From JABSOG01 sp041583135 (GTDB taxonomy: Bacteria; Pseudomonadota; Gammaproteobacteria; Enterobacterales; Alteromonadaceae), in assembly GCA_041583135.1 (NCBI GenBank), contig JBFHGJ010000101.1, forward strand, positions 1 through 21,381: 21,381 nt of DNA. The letters run 5' to 3'. Both the position numbers and the translations under genes were made by a program. Below are positions 6,569-13,349 of the stretch, piece after piece (position 1 is the first letter of the stretch; the number at the start of each line of letters is the position of its first letter). The notes under the pieces were generated by a model. The model worked only from the letters and a program-made list of their open reading frames with translations, was not told the DNA's origin and did no database searches.

Positions 6569-8470
6569 TTATTGTATCTCCCCGCGCATTGCTTTCACCT
6601 TTTGTTCAAGGCTTATTGCTGAGGCATCTTTGGCATGGACTACAGGCTCAACAATCATATTGACCCGAGACCAAAAACGCTTGGCACTGCGCGCGAGGAT
6701 CTTGCCTCCGTGATAACTGAAAAACGACCCCCATAAGCCCTGCAATGCGACGGGGATCACCGGTACTGGGTTCTCTTGCAAAATGCGCTCTATACCCGGT
6801 CTAAATTCATTGATATTGCCGTCACGGGTGAGCTTACCCTCAGGGAAAATACCAATGATATCACCTTCTTTGAGCACTTGGTCGATGGTCTTGAAGGCCG
6901 CTTCGTAGACTTGAGGGTCTTCTTTCGGCGAACAGATGGGAATGGCTTTGGCCACTTTAAAAAACCAATGCAGCCCTTTGGTATTGTATATTCTGTGGTC
7001 CATTACAAAGCGTACCGGACGTCTGACCGCTCCGGCTATCAATAATGGATCGATAAAACTGATGTGATTACAAACCAAAACGGCTGCACCTTCGCTTGGA
7101 ATATGCTCAAGTCCACGGTGTTTGACGCGATAGATGGTATGGCTCAAAATCCAAATGAAAAAGCGCAGTACGAATTCCGGCAAAGTGATAAATACATATA
7201 AGGCAACCACGATGTTCATAATCGCAACACAGGCGAAGTATTGCGGTATCGTTAAGGACATGACCGATAGGAAGATGACACCGCTAACGGCACTGACAAC
7301 CATAAACAGAGCATTGAAAATGTTGTTGGCGGCAATGACACGAGCGCGTTCGTCTTCTTTGGCTCGTTGTTGTAAGAGGGCATATAAAGGAACGATAAAA
7401 AAGCCGCCGAAGATGCCGATACCTGTGAGATCTATCAGTACCCGCCATGCGTAGTCTTGCTGAATAAATGTGGTTAACGGCATCAGTTGTTCGTTGATAG
7501 TTTGTGGTGAAGCAAAGAATATATCTAAGCCAAAAACCGTTAATCCTATAGCGCCTATAGGCACAATCCCCAGCTCGATTTGTTTGCCAGAGAGTTTTTC
7601 ACACAGCAATGACCCTATGGCGACCCCGACGCTAAAAGCCACCAATAAAGCGGTCACCACCGAGGCATCGCCGCCGAGATATTGCTTGCCGAAGTTTGGA
7701 AACTGAGTAAGGTAGCTGGCGCCTAAAAACCAGAACCAGCTGATCGCCATAATCGACAAAAAGATCACCTTATTGCTTTTGGCGATGGTCAAGGTTTCAA
7801 GGGTTTGGGCGATGGGTTTGAATTGCCATCGGCTATCTTGCTGAGCGAGAGATTGAGGAATTTGAACAATGGCGCGGCTGACCAGGTAGCCGATTAGGGA
7901 TAAAACGATAATGCTCAATATAATGCTAGAAATGAGCTTATCGCCGCCTAATAGGTTACCGGCAATAGTACCAGCCAAAATGGCGAGAAAAGTGCCCATT
8001 TCAACCAGTGCATTACCACCAACCAGTTCTTTGGGCGCCATCAATTGCGGTAAGATGGCGTATTTGACCGGCCCAAAAAAGGCGGATTGTGCGCCCATTA
8101 AAAACAATATGCCTAGCAGCATGGCATATTGTTCAAAATAAAACGCGAGTGCCGCCAGTGCCATGATCACTATTTCTGCCAGTTTGATATAGCGAATGAG
8201 CTTGGATTTTTCCATTTTATCGGCCAAATCACCGGCTGCTGCCGAGAAGACAAAAAACGGCAGAATGAATAGTCCGGCGGCAATGTTCATCACTAAATTG
8301 GTTTCTAACGGTAGTGCTTCGGCCGCACTAAAGGCCAGCAGTGCCATCAACGCATTTTTGAACACATTGTCATTGAGTGCACCGAGCACTTGGGTAAGAA
8401 AAAACGGCAGAAATTTACGGCTTTTCAAAAGCGCAAATTGGCTTTGCTCTCGGTCGCTTTGCTGTGACAT
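6569..8470 (-). CDS. MFS transporter fused to a PlsC-type 1-acyltransferase
   Basis: Predicted lysophospholipid flippase and acyltransferase used to recycle membrane phospholipid, related to E. coli LplT plus the PlsC part of Aas. The 633-residue inner-membrane protein has an LplT-like MFS portion (about 15-430, about twelve hydrophobic segments, with ALNDNVFKNA near the start and GPVKYAILPQL in the middle). A cytosolic acyltransferase follows, with NHISFIDP (H469, D474, the H-X4-D motif) and FPEG at 542-545. The C-terminal acyl-ACP/acyl-CoA synthetase domain found in longer three-part relatives is absent, so acyl donor supply must come from another gene. I chose the ATG at 8468-8470 because AAGGAG lies just upstream. 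A longer start at 8512 would overlap the preceding tetR-like stop. It is second in an operon with that regulator, 20 bp apart, and converges with the M56 gene with 13 bp between stops. Confidence 0.9.
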   Translation of the reverse strand: MSQQSDREQSQFALLKSRKFLPFFLTQVLGALNDNVFKNALMALLAFSAAEALPLETNLVMNIAAGLFILPFFVFSAAAGDLADKMEKSKLIRYIKLAEIVIMALAALAFYFEQYAMLLGILFLMGAQSAFFGPVKYAILPQLMAPKELVGGNALVEMGTFLAILAGTIAGNLLGGDKLISSIILSIIVLSLIGYLVSRAIVQIPQSLAQQDSRWQFKPIAQTLETLTIAKSNKVIFLSIMAISWFWFLGASYLTQFPNFGKQYLGGDASVVTALLVAFSVGVAIGSLLCEKLSGKQIELGIVPIGAIGLTVFGLDIFFASPQTINEQLMPLTTFIQQDYAWRVLIDLTGIGIFGGFFIVPLYALLQQRAKEDERARVIAANNIFNALFMVVSAVSGVIFLSVMSLTIPQYFACVAIMNIVVALYVFITLPEFVLRFFIWILSHTIYRVKHRGLEHIPSEGAAVLVCNHISFIDPLLIAGAVRRPVRFVMDHRIYNTKGLHWFFKVAKAIPICSPKEDPQVYEAAFKTIDQVLKEGDIIGIFPEGKLTRDGNINEFRPGIERILQENPVPVIPVALQGLWGSFFSYHGGKILARSAKRFWSRVNMIVEPVVHAKDASAISLEQKVKAMRGEIQ

Positions 8471-8490
8471 GCTGTACTCCTTGTCGCTGT

Positions 8491-9114
8491 TTAGTGATGC
8501 GTGTGTGCCCAACTAGCAACATAATTATCTAGTAGTGACCGTATCATTGCCGGACCGTCACCATGTTGATTTAAAAACAGTTTATCGCCCAACGCGAGCT
8601 GAGTGATGCCATGCACGCCAGACCAGAGCACACGACTGGCCAATTGCAGCTCTTGTGGTGATTTATTGGGATTTAATTGTTTCAGGCAAACAATGAGTAG
8701 TTCGAAAGAAAAGTCGATGGCCGATTGGATCCAATGAGGCAGAGGCTCATCACCGGGCATGCGCAGATCAAAAATCAACTGCCAATGATGTGGGTGAGCT
8801 TTGGCAAACTGAAAATAGCAGGTAGCCAACTTGTGCAGTCTTTCGCGGCCTTGCTCGGGGTTATTGCCGCTACCCGAACCGATGGCTTTCATCAACTGTT
8901 GATTCATGGCCTTTAAGGTTCTGGCGTTGACTCGCAGCAGCAAATTGGCGTAATTGCCATAGACTGAAACTAGGGTGCTTGGTGCATAGTCGATTAATGT
9001 CGCGATTTTTCTTAGGCTTAAATCCCGTGCCGGCTGATGACATAAGAACGCTTCGACTTTAGACAATACCAGCTCATCGAATTGCGCCGAGTCATGTTGA
9101 TTGCGTCTACCCAT
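8491..9114 (-). CDS. TetR-family regulator with WHG-type ligand domain
   Basis: A 207-residue dimeric repressor. The N-terminal helix-turn-helix spans about 25-65 (LSLRKIATLIDYAPSTLVSVYGNYANLL). The C-terminal helical domain contains WSGVHGITQLALGDK, the pattern that names the TetR WHG subfamily, whose ligands are mostly unknown but often acyl or hydrophobic compounds. It is first in a minus-strand operon with the MFS-PlsC gene, so it probably senses a lipid-related signal and controls that gene and itself. Its promoter carries two near-identical ATTGAAC-N-GTGTT sites, which are plausible operators. The ATG at 9112-9114 has a weak AAGG upstream. Confidence 0.88.
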   Translation of the reverse strand: MGRRNQHDSAQFDELVLSKVEAFLCHQPARDLSLRKIATLIDYAPSTLVSVYGNYANLLLRVNARTLKAMNQQLMKAIGSGSGNNPEQGRERLHKLATCYFQFAKAHPHHWQLIFDLRMPGDEPLPHWIQSAIDFSFELLIVCLKQLNPNKSPQELQLASRVLWSGVHGITQLALGDKLFLNQHGDGPAMIRSLLDNYVASWAHTHH

Positions 9115-9127
9115 ACTTTGCTACCTT

Positions 9128-9142
9128 ATTGAACGGTGTTTT
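9128..9142. promoter_or_regulatory. Putative TetR operator A
   Basis: ATTGAACGGTGTTTT shares ATTGAAC-N-GTGTT with operator B 53 bp away. It lies just downstream of the -10 box of the tetR-like gene, over the expected start site, where a repressor would block initiation. Confidence 0.5.
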
Positions 9143-9145
9143 ATT

Positions 9146-9174
9146 AGTCTATGCCGCTTTTGACAGTGCGTCAA
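9146..9174 (-). promoter_or_regulatory. Putative promoter of the tetR-plsC operon
   Basis: Reading leftward, TTGACG (9174-9169) and TAGACT (9151-9146) are separated by 17 bp. The -35 is close to consensus and the -10 matches four of six bases. The two TetR-like operator candidates bracket it. Confidence 0.55.
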
Positions 9175-9180
9175 TAATAA

Positions 9181-9195
9181 ATTGAACAGTGTTCA
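9181..9195. promoter_or_regulatory. Putative TetR operator B
   Basis: TGAACAGTGTTCA (9183-9195) is a perfect 13-bp odd palindrome lying just upstream of the -35 box. Together with operator A it forms a matching pair typical of TetR autoregulation. Confidence 0.55.
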
Positions 9196-9358
9196 TATTG
9201 CTTGTTCAAAGACTAAGATGCTTGTTCCTAAATCAAAAGTGTCTGACACCAAAATAAAAGGAACAAACAATTGCTTACTCAGAGTCTGACACCGAAAATC
9301 CCTATACATCACTGGTAATTGCTCCTGCATTACCAGTATACAGTATATCCCTATACAT
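9196..9358. repeat. Nested short-repeat region (REP-like or element remnant)
   Basis: Most of the 341-bp gene-free stretch 9115-9455 is repeats. TGCTTGTTC occurs at 9199-9207 and 9219-9227. GTCTGACACC occurs at 9241-9250 (there inside the palindrome GTGTCTGACAC, 9239-9249) and 9284-9293. ATCCCTATACAT occurs at 9298-9309 and 9347-9358 and flanks a perfect inverted repeat, ACTGGTAAT (9311-9319) and ATTACCAGT (9329-9337). A further small palindrome, TATACAGTATA, lies at 9337-9347. No transposase is present. This could be a REP-type cluster or the remains of a miniature element. Confidence 0.55.
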
Positions 9359-9380
9359 AAAAAAACGGGCGTGGCCCGTT
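9359..9380 (-). terminator. Rho-independent terminator of the TIR-like gene
   Basis: AACGGGC (9364-9370) and GCCCGTT (9374-9380) form a 7-bp GC-rich stem with a 3-base loop. On the minus strand it is followed by seven T (9365-9359). It lies 76 bp past the TIR-like stop codon and should end that transcript before the tetR promoter region. Confidence 0.82.
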
Positions 9381-9455
9381 GTGGAAGTGCAGAGTGTAAG
9401 AAAAGGGGAGCCGAGCAAGTTGTTATTTTTGTTGGTGCTGCGGCTGAAATTTGAA

Positions 9456-9839
9456 TTAGTTGACTTGGTTGAGCGTCGTGGCGATGGTTTTTGAGTCCCA
9501 ATTGACCATGGTTGAATCGGCAAGTGCCGCTGGTGTGTTGCTAGACATACCTGGTAGACATGAGGTCAATACTGGAATGTTTTTAGCCTTTGCCTGCGCC
9601 GCTTCTTGGTCGAGCCAAGGGCTATTACGTGGGTTGTCACCCAATACGAACAAAGCACAATCACAGTTTTCAATTGTGTGCTCGATTTCCCAATCCACTG
9701 CGGTTTTACCATTGTAGGAGACATCGTTTTCAACAAAAACGATTTGACCTTCCACCTGCTCATTGGCCACCATCTCTCTAACAGACTTCGCTACTTGCGG
9801 ATCGTTGAAGTTGTAAGAAACAAAAATACGTTTAGCCAT
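9456..9839 (-). CDS. Single-domain TIR-like protein (ThsB/MTH538 type)
   Basis: A 127-residue protein that is almost entirely one flavodoxin-like TIR fold: strand one RIFVSYNFND (4-13), strand FVLGDN, then NSPWLDQEAAQAKAKN, ending in VNWDSKTIATTLNQ. This resembles the TIR-like (DUF1863/MTH538) family that includes Thoeris ThsB, which makes a cyclic-ADP-ribose-type signal from NAD+. Glu79, four residues after Trp75, sits where the catalytic Glu of TIR NADases lies. The ATG at 9837-9839 has AGGAG upstream. No ThsA-like SIR2/SLOG effector, SAVED or other defence partner adjoins it; the nearest gene upstream is DUF1444-like, 319 bp away. It has its own terminator, so it appears monocistronic. A stress or defence signalling role is inferred from the family only. 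Confidence 0.8.
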   Translation of the reverse strand: MAKRIFVSYNFNDPQVAKSVREMVANEQVEGQIVFVENDVSYNGKTAVDWEIEHTIENCDCALFVLGDNPRNSPWLDQEAAQAKAKNIPVLTSCLPGMSSNTPAALADSTMVNWDSKTIATTLNQVN

Positions 9840-10158
9840 GGGTTACTCCTAACGGTAAATGATCAATAATTTATTAAATGATCAATAATTTATTTATTTT
9901 TAAAATCAGTGTTGTGATGGCTTAAATTGTGCTTATTGGTGGTCAATAAGTACACTTATTTTTGGGAACCATTGCTTACAAAAACGTTACGGAACAGGTT
10001 ACGAAGGCTTACGATTGATTATAAGTGATTGATGGTTAATAACTTTTGGTTATACGGCAAAACCTAGATTGACACTGCCTCATATGGGCTACCGGATCAC
10101 CTCACCACCGCAGAATAGCCTGCTTTCAAGCAATCATGCAGGGATAAAAGCTGCAAAA
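9840..10158. other. AT-rich upstream region of the TIR-like gene
   Basis: This 319-bp gene-free stretch holds the 19-bp tandem repeat (9856-9893), an imperfect 10-bp inverted repeat around 9930-9953 (GTGCTTATTG, 5-base loop, CAATAAGTAC) and three TTACG words at 9987, 9999 and 10009, about one helical turn apart. No clear promoter or ORF is visible. The part near 10119-10142 (CCTGC and GCAGG arms, 14-base loop) is a poor terminator candidate for the DUF1444-like gene. Confidence 0.45.
9856..9893. repeat. Perfect 19-bp tandem direct repeat
   Basis: TAAATGATCAATAATTTAT occurs twice back to back (9856-9874 and 9875-9893), 17 bp upstream of the TIR-like start codon. Each copy contains the palindrome TGATCA, and the copies are slightly under two helical turns apart. 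It could be a paired operator or an intrinsically bent upstream element. Confidence 0.9.
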
Positions 10159-11346
10159 TTAGAGCGCTTGGTTGCTGGCGACGACCTTTAACAGTTGTTC
10201 TTTACTGGGAAATGTTCGCACTAAAAAGCGCTCCGGTATCATTTGTTGCGGCTTCATCAAGTTACCAAAGTGTTCGATGGTGTCTTGCCAGCTTAAAACG
10301 GCAATGACACCTGTTTGGCTTTTACCGTCAATATCGGCAACAAAATGCACTTGATCGGAAATAGGTAGCAGGCAGTTACCTTGTTCACTCCACTGGCAAA
10401 CGGAAAAATAAAATGGGCTATCTTCGCGCTCATATATCATTTGTGGCGAGAGTATCAATGTTGCGTTGTGCTGTTCTTGCTGCTCCATTTGCCTTTGTTG
10501 GTCAAAGTACTGGGTGGCGCGTTCAATTTTATGTAGGTTGTAAATCGGCGCATATGCAGGTGTTTTGTCCGGGTAATAGTCCTGCCATTGGCCATTGACT
10601 AAAACAAGGGTATCAAAAGACAAAGGTTTGGCATGTTTGACGAGTTCTTGGCACTGCTTGGCAAGTTGTGCATGTTGACTTACGTCTTTGGTGCCACAGA
10701 TCACCAGTTCGTCATTGGTCGGCAAAAAGGCCACAGGCAAGCCATTGACTTTTAAGTTGGCGATTTGCTCGGTGAGCATGAGTCTTGCCGCGTTATGACC
10801 GTCTTGAAAATCGGCGGCATACATGCCTTTTTCGACTTCAACAAATGGCGCCTCGCTGCGGCGGTTGAGGTTGGCCATGGCGTGCTTAAAAGCTTCGTCA
10901 AAGCTCATTTCCATTTTTTCCAAGTCTTCACTCATTACCGAATGAATGGTATTGGTGCGATCTATGCCGAGCATACAGACAAAATTATCGGTGATTGGGC
11001 GGTATTGAAATTGGTTGTGCGATGACAGTGACAGATAGCGACTCCAAGTATGCAGCTCGGCTGTAGACTTGATACGCGGCATCAATAAGTGGGAACACGA
11101 ATCATAGTCAATGGGCATTTCGCCGATGGCCGATTGCAAAAACTGCTCAATAAAAGTCAGCCGCTCTTGGCGCTTTTTGTCCTTAACCTGGTCAAACAGG
11201 TTAGCGAGGCAAATATCATGACTGTCTGAGCGGACCGAGCCGTTCTCTGCGTCATAGCTGAATTGCTGGGTTGGGCACAGCTTGGAACAAATGCCGATGA
11301 TCTCCTCGGCTAATTTTGCTTCGCTATACTTGAAAAAATTAAACAT
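10159..11346 (-). CDS. DUF1444-like protein
   Basis: A 395-residue soluble protein without signal peptide or membrane segments. It resembles the DUF1444 (YtpQ-like) family of unknown function: a central block FVCMLGIDRTNTIHSVM then SEDLEKMEMSFDEAFKHAMANL (about 122-160), and a later strand-turn block GLPVAFLPTNDELVICGTKD (about 202-221). The N-terminal part (1-100) is mostly helical and has the polar stretch FDQVKDKKRQERLTFIEQF that the family often shows. No catalytic motif is evident. Gene order suggests no operon: the TIR-like gene lies 319 bp downstream, and the amidohydrolase gene is divergent across 176 bp. The ribosome binding site is poor. Family assignment is by remembered pattern and needs a profile search. 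Confidence 0.65.
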   Translation of the reverse strand: MFNFFKYSEAKLAEEIIGICSKLCPTQQFSYDAENGSVRSDSHDICLANLFDQVKDKKRQERLTFIEQFLQSAIGEMPIDYDSCSHLLMPRIKSTAELHTWSRYLSLSSHNQFQYRPITDNFVCMLGIDRTNTIHSVMSEDLEKMEMSFDEAFKHAMANLNRRSEAPFVEVEKGMYAADFQDGHNAARLMLTEQIANLKVNGLPVAFLPTNDELVICGTKDVSQHAQLAKQCQELVKHAKPLSFDTLVLVNGQWQDYYPDKTPAYAPIYNLHKIERATQYFDQQRQMEQQEQHNATLILSPQMIYEREDSPFYFSVCQWSEQGNCLLPISDQVHFVADIDGKSQTGVIAVLSWQDTIEHFGNLMKPQQMIPERFLVRTFPSKEQLLKVVASNQAL

Positions 11347-11396
11347 ATTCGGGCAGTTCTTACCTTCAGCGGGTTGTTCATCCTACCGCAATCCGA

Positions 11397-11413
11397 CCGT
11401 TTTGCCAAAACGG
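11397..11413. promoter_or_regulatory. Palindrome in divergent spacer (possible operator)
   Basis: CCGTTTT (11397-11403) and AAAACGG (11407-11413) form a perfect 7-bp inverted repeat with a 3-base centre, 50 bp from the start of the DUF1444-like gene and 109 bp from the amidohydrolase gene. Position between divergent genes favours an operator; no T-run supports a terminator. Confidence 0.35.
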
Positions 11414-11522
11414 ACCACATTGTTTTAAACAGGCCCTAAGCTTAGCTTCAATTTATCACTTGTGCTCTTAGTTAAATTTTATTATTAATCAAAGCAATAC
11501 TCATCACGCCAAAGGATATGCT

Positions 11523-12440
11523 ATGAAGCTGAATGTTGCCACCTGCCAAATACCGACCAGCAATGATATTGCACAAAACCTTAAACAGGTGCTTGAGCAG
11601 ATGCAGCTGGCCAAAGCGCAAGGCGCTGATGTCGCGCATTTTCCTGAGGCGTGCTTGTCCGGTTATGCCGGAATTGATTTTGCGGATTTTACTGACTTTG
11701 ACTGGGCGGCACTGACGCTGGCTACCAAGCAGGTGCTGTCACAGGCCAAAACGCTAGAGTTATGGGTTGTTTTGGGTTCAAGTCACCGATTAAGTGATGG
11801 TCATAAGCCTCACAATAGTCTGTATATTATCAATTCACTCGGAGAGTTAGTCGATAGATACGACAAGCGCTTTTGCGCAGGTGACGCCAGTGGTGAAGTG
11901 GGCGATTTGAAACACTACAGTGCCGGTGACCATTTTTGTGTATTTACCATTAAAGGCGTGCGCTGCGGCGCGCTGATTTGCCACGACTATCGTTACCCTG
12001 AACTTTATCGTGAATACAAAAAGCTTGGGGTTGAGCTGATGTTTCATTCGTATCATGCCGGGAATATTTCCGCCGAATTCTATGACTTTATGCAGCGCCA
12101 AGTCGGTATTGAAAATCAGCCTTTTAACATCGCCGATACCATTCCCGGCATTACTCAGCCTGCGGCGATGATCGCATCTTCGTCAAACAACTATATGTGG
12201 ATCAGTTGTCCAAATTCTAGTGCTAAAAATAGCTGCTGGGGAAGTTTTATGGTGCGTCCTGATGGCGTGGTAAGCGGTAATATCCCATTGCATCAATCAG
12301 GTGTGCTACTGAGCGAAATCGATACCAGCATGGATTATTATGACTCTACCTGTGCGTGGCGTGGTAGGGTGATGAGTGGAGAATTCAATAGCGGCGAGTT
12401 GGTGGATGATCCTCGCAGCAAAAATAGGACAGCCTTATGA
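11523..12440 (+). CDS. Nitrilase-superfamily carbon-nitrogen hydrolase
   Basis: A 305-residue cytosolic amidohydrolase of the carbon-nitrogen hydrolase fold. The Glu-Lys-Cys triad is visible: Glu42 in HFPEACLSGY, Lys115 in RYDKRF and Cys153 in ALICHDYRYPE. Members cleave amides, N-carbamoyl compounds or nitriles; the true substrate is not readable here. Length is normal for single-domain members, and no glutamine-dependent synthetase domain is attached, so it is not NadE-type. The ATG has AAAGGA at suitable spacing. Its stop overlaps the start of the next gene (ATGA at 12437-12440), implying translational coupling with a nucleotidyltransferase-like protein. It diverges from the DUF1444-like gene. 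Confidence 0.88.
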   Translation: MKLNVATCQIPTSNDIAQNLKQVLEQMQLAKAQGADVAHFPEACLSGYAGIDFADFTDFDWAALTLATKQVLSQAKTLELWVVLGSSHRLSDGHKPHNSLYIINSLGELVDRYDKRFCAGDASGEVGDLKHYSAGDHFCVFTIKGVRCGALICHDYRYPELYREYKKLGVELMFHSYHAGNISAEFYDFMQRQVGIENQPFNIADTIPGITQPAAMIASSSNNYMWISCPNSSAKNSCWGSFMVRPDGVVSGNIPLHQSGVLLSEIDTSMDYYDSTCAWRGRVMSGEFNSGELVDDPRSKNRTAL

Positions 12441-12994
12441 GCTTTATTAACCGTGCCGAACAAATCATCAAAGCCGATGAGTGGATGATGGAATGCCTGC
12501 GCTGTGTCGCCGAACTCAATCTGCCGGATTGGTATATCGGCGCGGGTTTTGTCCGCAATAAAATATGGGACGAGTTACATGGGATCTCGCCTAGGACGCC
12601 GCTTAATGACGTTGATGTGGTGTACTTTGACCCTGAGGTTGAAAGCCAAGCGCAAGAACAGGCTTATGAACGCCGATTGCATGAGCAAATGCCAAAAGTG
12701 CCTTGGTCGGTTAAGAATCAGGCGTTTATTCACAAAGCGTTTCATCAACAGCCCTTTAACAGTAGCGCTCATGCGATCGCCAATTGGGTTGAGTTACCTA
12801 CTTGTGTCGGGGTGAGGCTGTCCGCCGATGGTAAGCAACTGGCGTTTACATCAGTCGATAGCATGGCCAGTATATTTGAACTTAGAGTGACACCAAATAA
12901 CGGCAATAACGTGCCTTTGAGTGTGTATCGTCAGCGGGTGAAGAAAAAGAATTGGCAACGATTGTGGCCAAAACTGAAGGTTGATTCGCTTTAG
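12437..12994 (+). CDS. Nucleotidyltransferase-family protein (NTP_transf_6/DUF925-like)
   Basis: A 185-residue protein resembling the NTP_transf_6 (DUF925) group of the nucleotidyltransferase superfamily. It has YIGAGFVRNKIWDELHG (33-49) as the glycine loop and NDVDVVYFD (57-65) as the metal-binding Asp pair, then WSVKNQAFIH. Family members are uncharacterised; transfer of a nucleotidyl group to a small molecule or protein is inferred from the motif only. The start overlaps the amidohydrolase stop in an ATGA junction, so the two are made together and probably act in one pathway. A Lys/Arg-rich C-terminal stretch (RQRVKKKNWQRLWPKLK) ends the protein. Confidence 0.82.
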   Translation: MSFINRAEQIIKADEWMMECLRCVAELNLPDWYIGAGFVRNKIWDELHGISPRTPLNDVDVVYFDPEVESQAQEQAYERRLHEQMPKVPWSVKNQAFIHKAFHQQPFNSSAHAIANWVELPTCVGVRLSADGKQLAFTSVDSMASIFELRVTPNNGNNVPLSVYRQRVKKKNWQRLWPKLKVDSL

Positions 12995-12998
12995 CTTA

Positions 12999-13010
12999 GG
13001 GTGAACACCC
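12999..13010. terminator. Small hairpin between convergent genes
   Basis: GGGTG (12999-13003) and CACCC (13006-13010) form a short 5-bp stem in the 17-bp gap between two convergent stop codons. The T-run is poor, so it is at best a weak bidirectional terminator. Confidence 0.3.
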
Positions 13011-13011
13011 G

Positions 13012-13224
13012 TTATTGCGGTGCCAGCCTTGCGGTAATACGTTGCACCAAAGGCGCAATCGCAAATGAGGCGACAGCCGCCGCAGGCCAAGACAACACAA
13101 AGGCATTGAACCAGCTGGCAAGGTAATGACTGCCTAAACCTAAATTGATAAAGGTCACCCAAGCGGTCATTAAGGTAGTTAAAATCAAAGACATAGTAAT
13201 TGAAAATACAATGCGTTGTTTCAT
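13012..13224 (-). CDS. DUF2798-family small membrane protein
   Basis: A 70-residue inner-membrane protein with two transmembrane helices (IVFSITMSLILTTLMTAWVT and, after the NLGLGSHYLASWFNAF linker, VLSWPAAAVASFAIAPLV), ending in the conserved QRITARL tail. This arrangement is typical of DUF2798, whose function is unknown. I chose the ATG at 13222-13224 because family members start right before KxRIVF. The in-frame upstream Met codons at 13251 and 13332 would add a non-conserved tail reaching into the divergent promoter. No strong ribosome binding site is visible. It is divergent from the LysR gene, a common layout for a LysR target. Confidence 0.78.
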   Translation of the reverse strand: MKQRIVFSITMSLILTTLMTAWVTFINLGLGSHYLASWFNAFVLSWPAAAVASFAIAPLVQRITARLAPQ

Positions 13225-13278
13225 GTTTTTAGCTGGCCCGTGGTTGTTCATTGCAGTTGCGAGGACTAGATTACATGA

Positions 13279-13306
13279 TTGTGGTTTAAACAACCATTGA
13301 TATAAT
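13279..13306 (+). promoter_or_regulatory. Putative promoter of the lysR-like gene
   Basis: TTGTGG (13279-13284) and a perfect TATAAT (13301-13306) are separated by 16 bp, 44 bp before the lysR start. An inverted repeat TGGTT (13282-13286) / AACCA (13292-13296) lies between the boxes and could be the regulator's own binding site. Confidence 0.5.
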
Positions 13307-13349
13307 ACCAATCTATAATTACATATTTGCAATTTAACTTGGTGTCGCC

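Noticed and set aside
9193..9523. Small minus-strand frames in the repeat strip before the TIR-like gene
   Set aside because: They run through the terminator and repeats, partly overlap the TIR-like gene in another frame and resemble no protein.
9456..11346. A Thoeris defence system made of the TIR-like and DUF1444-like genes
   Set aside because: The DUF1444-like protein shows no SIR2, SLOG or macro features of ThsA, and the genes are 319 bp apart with no sign of one transcript.
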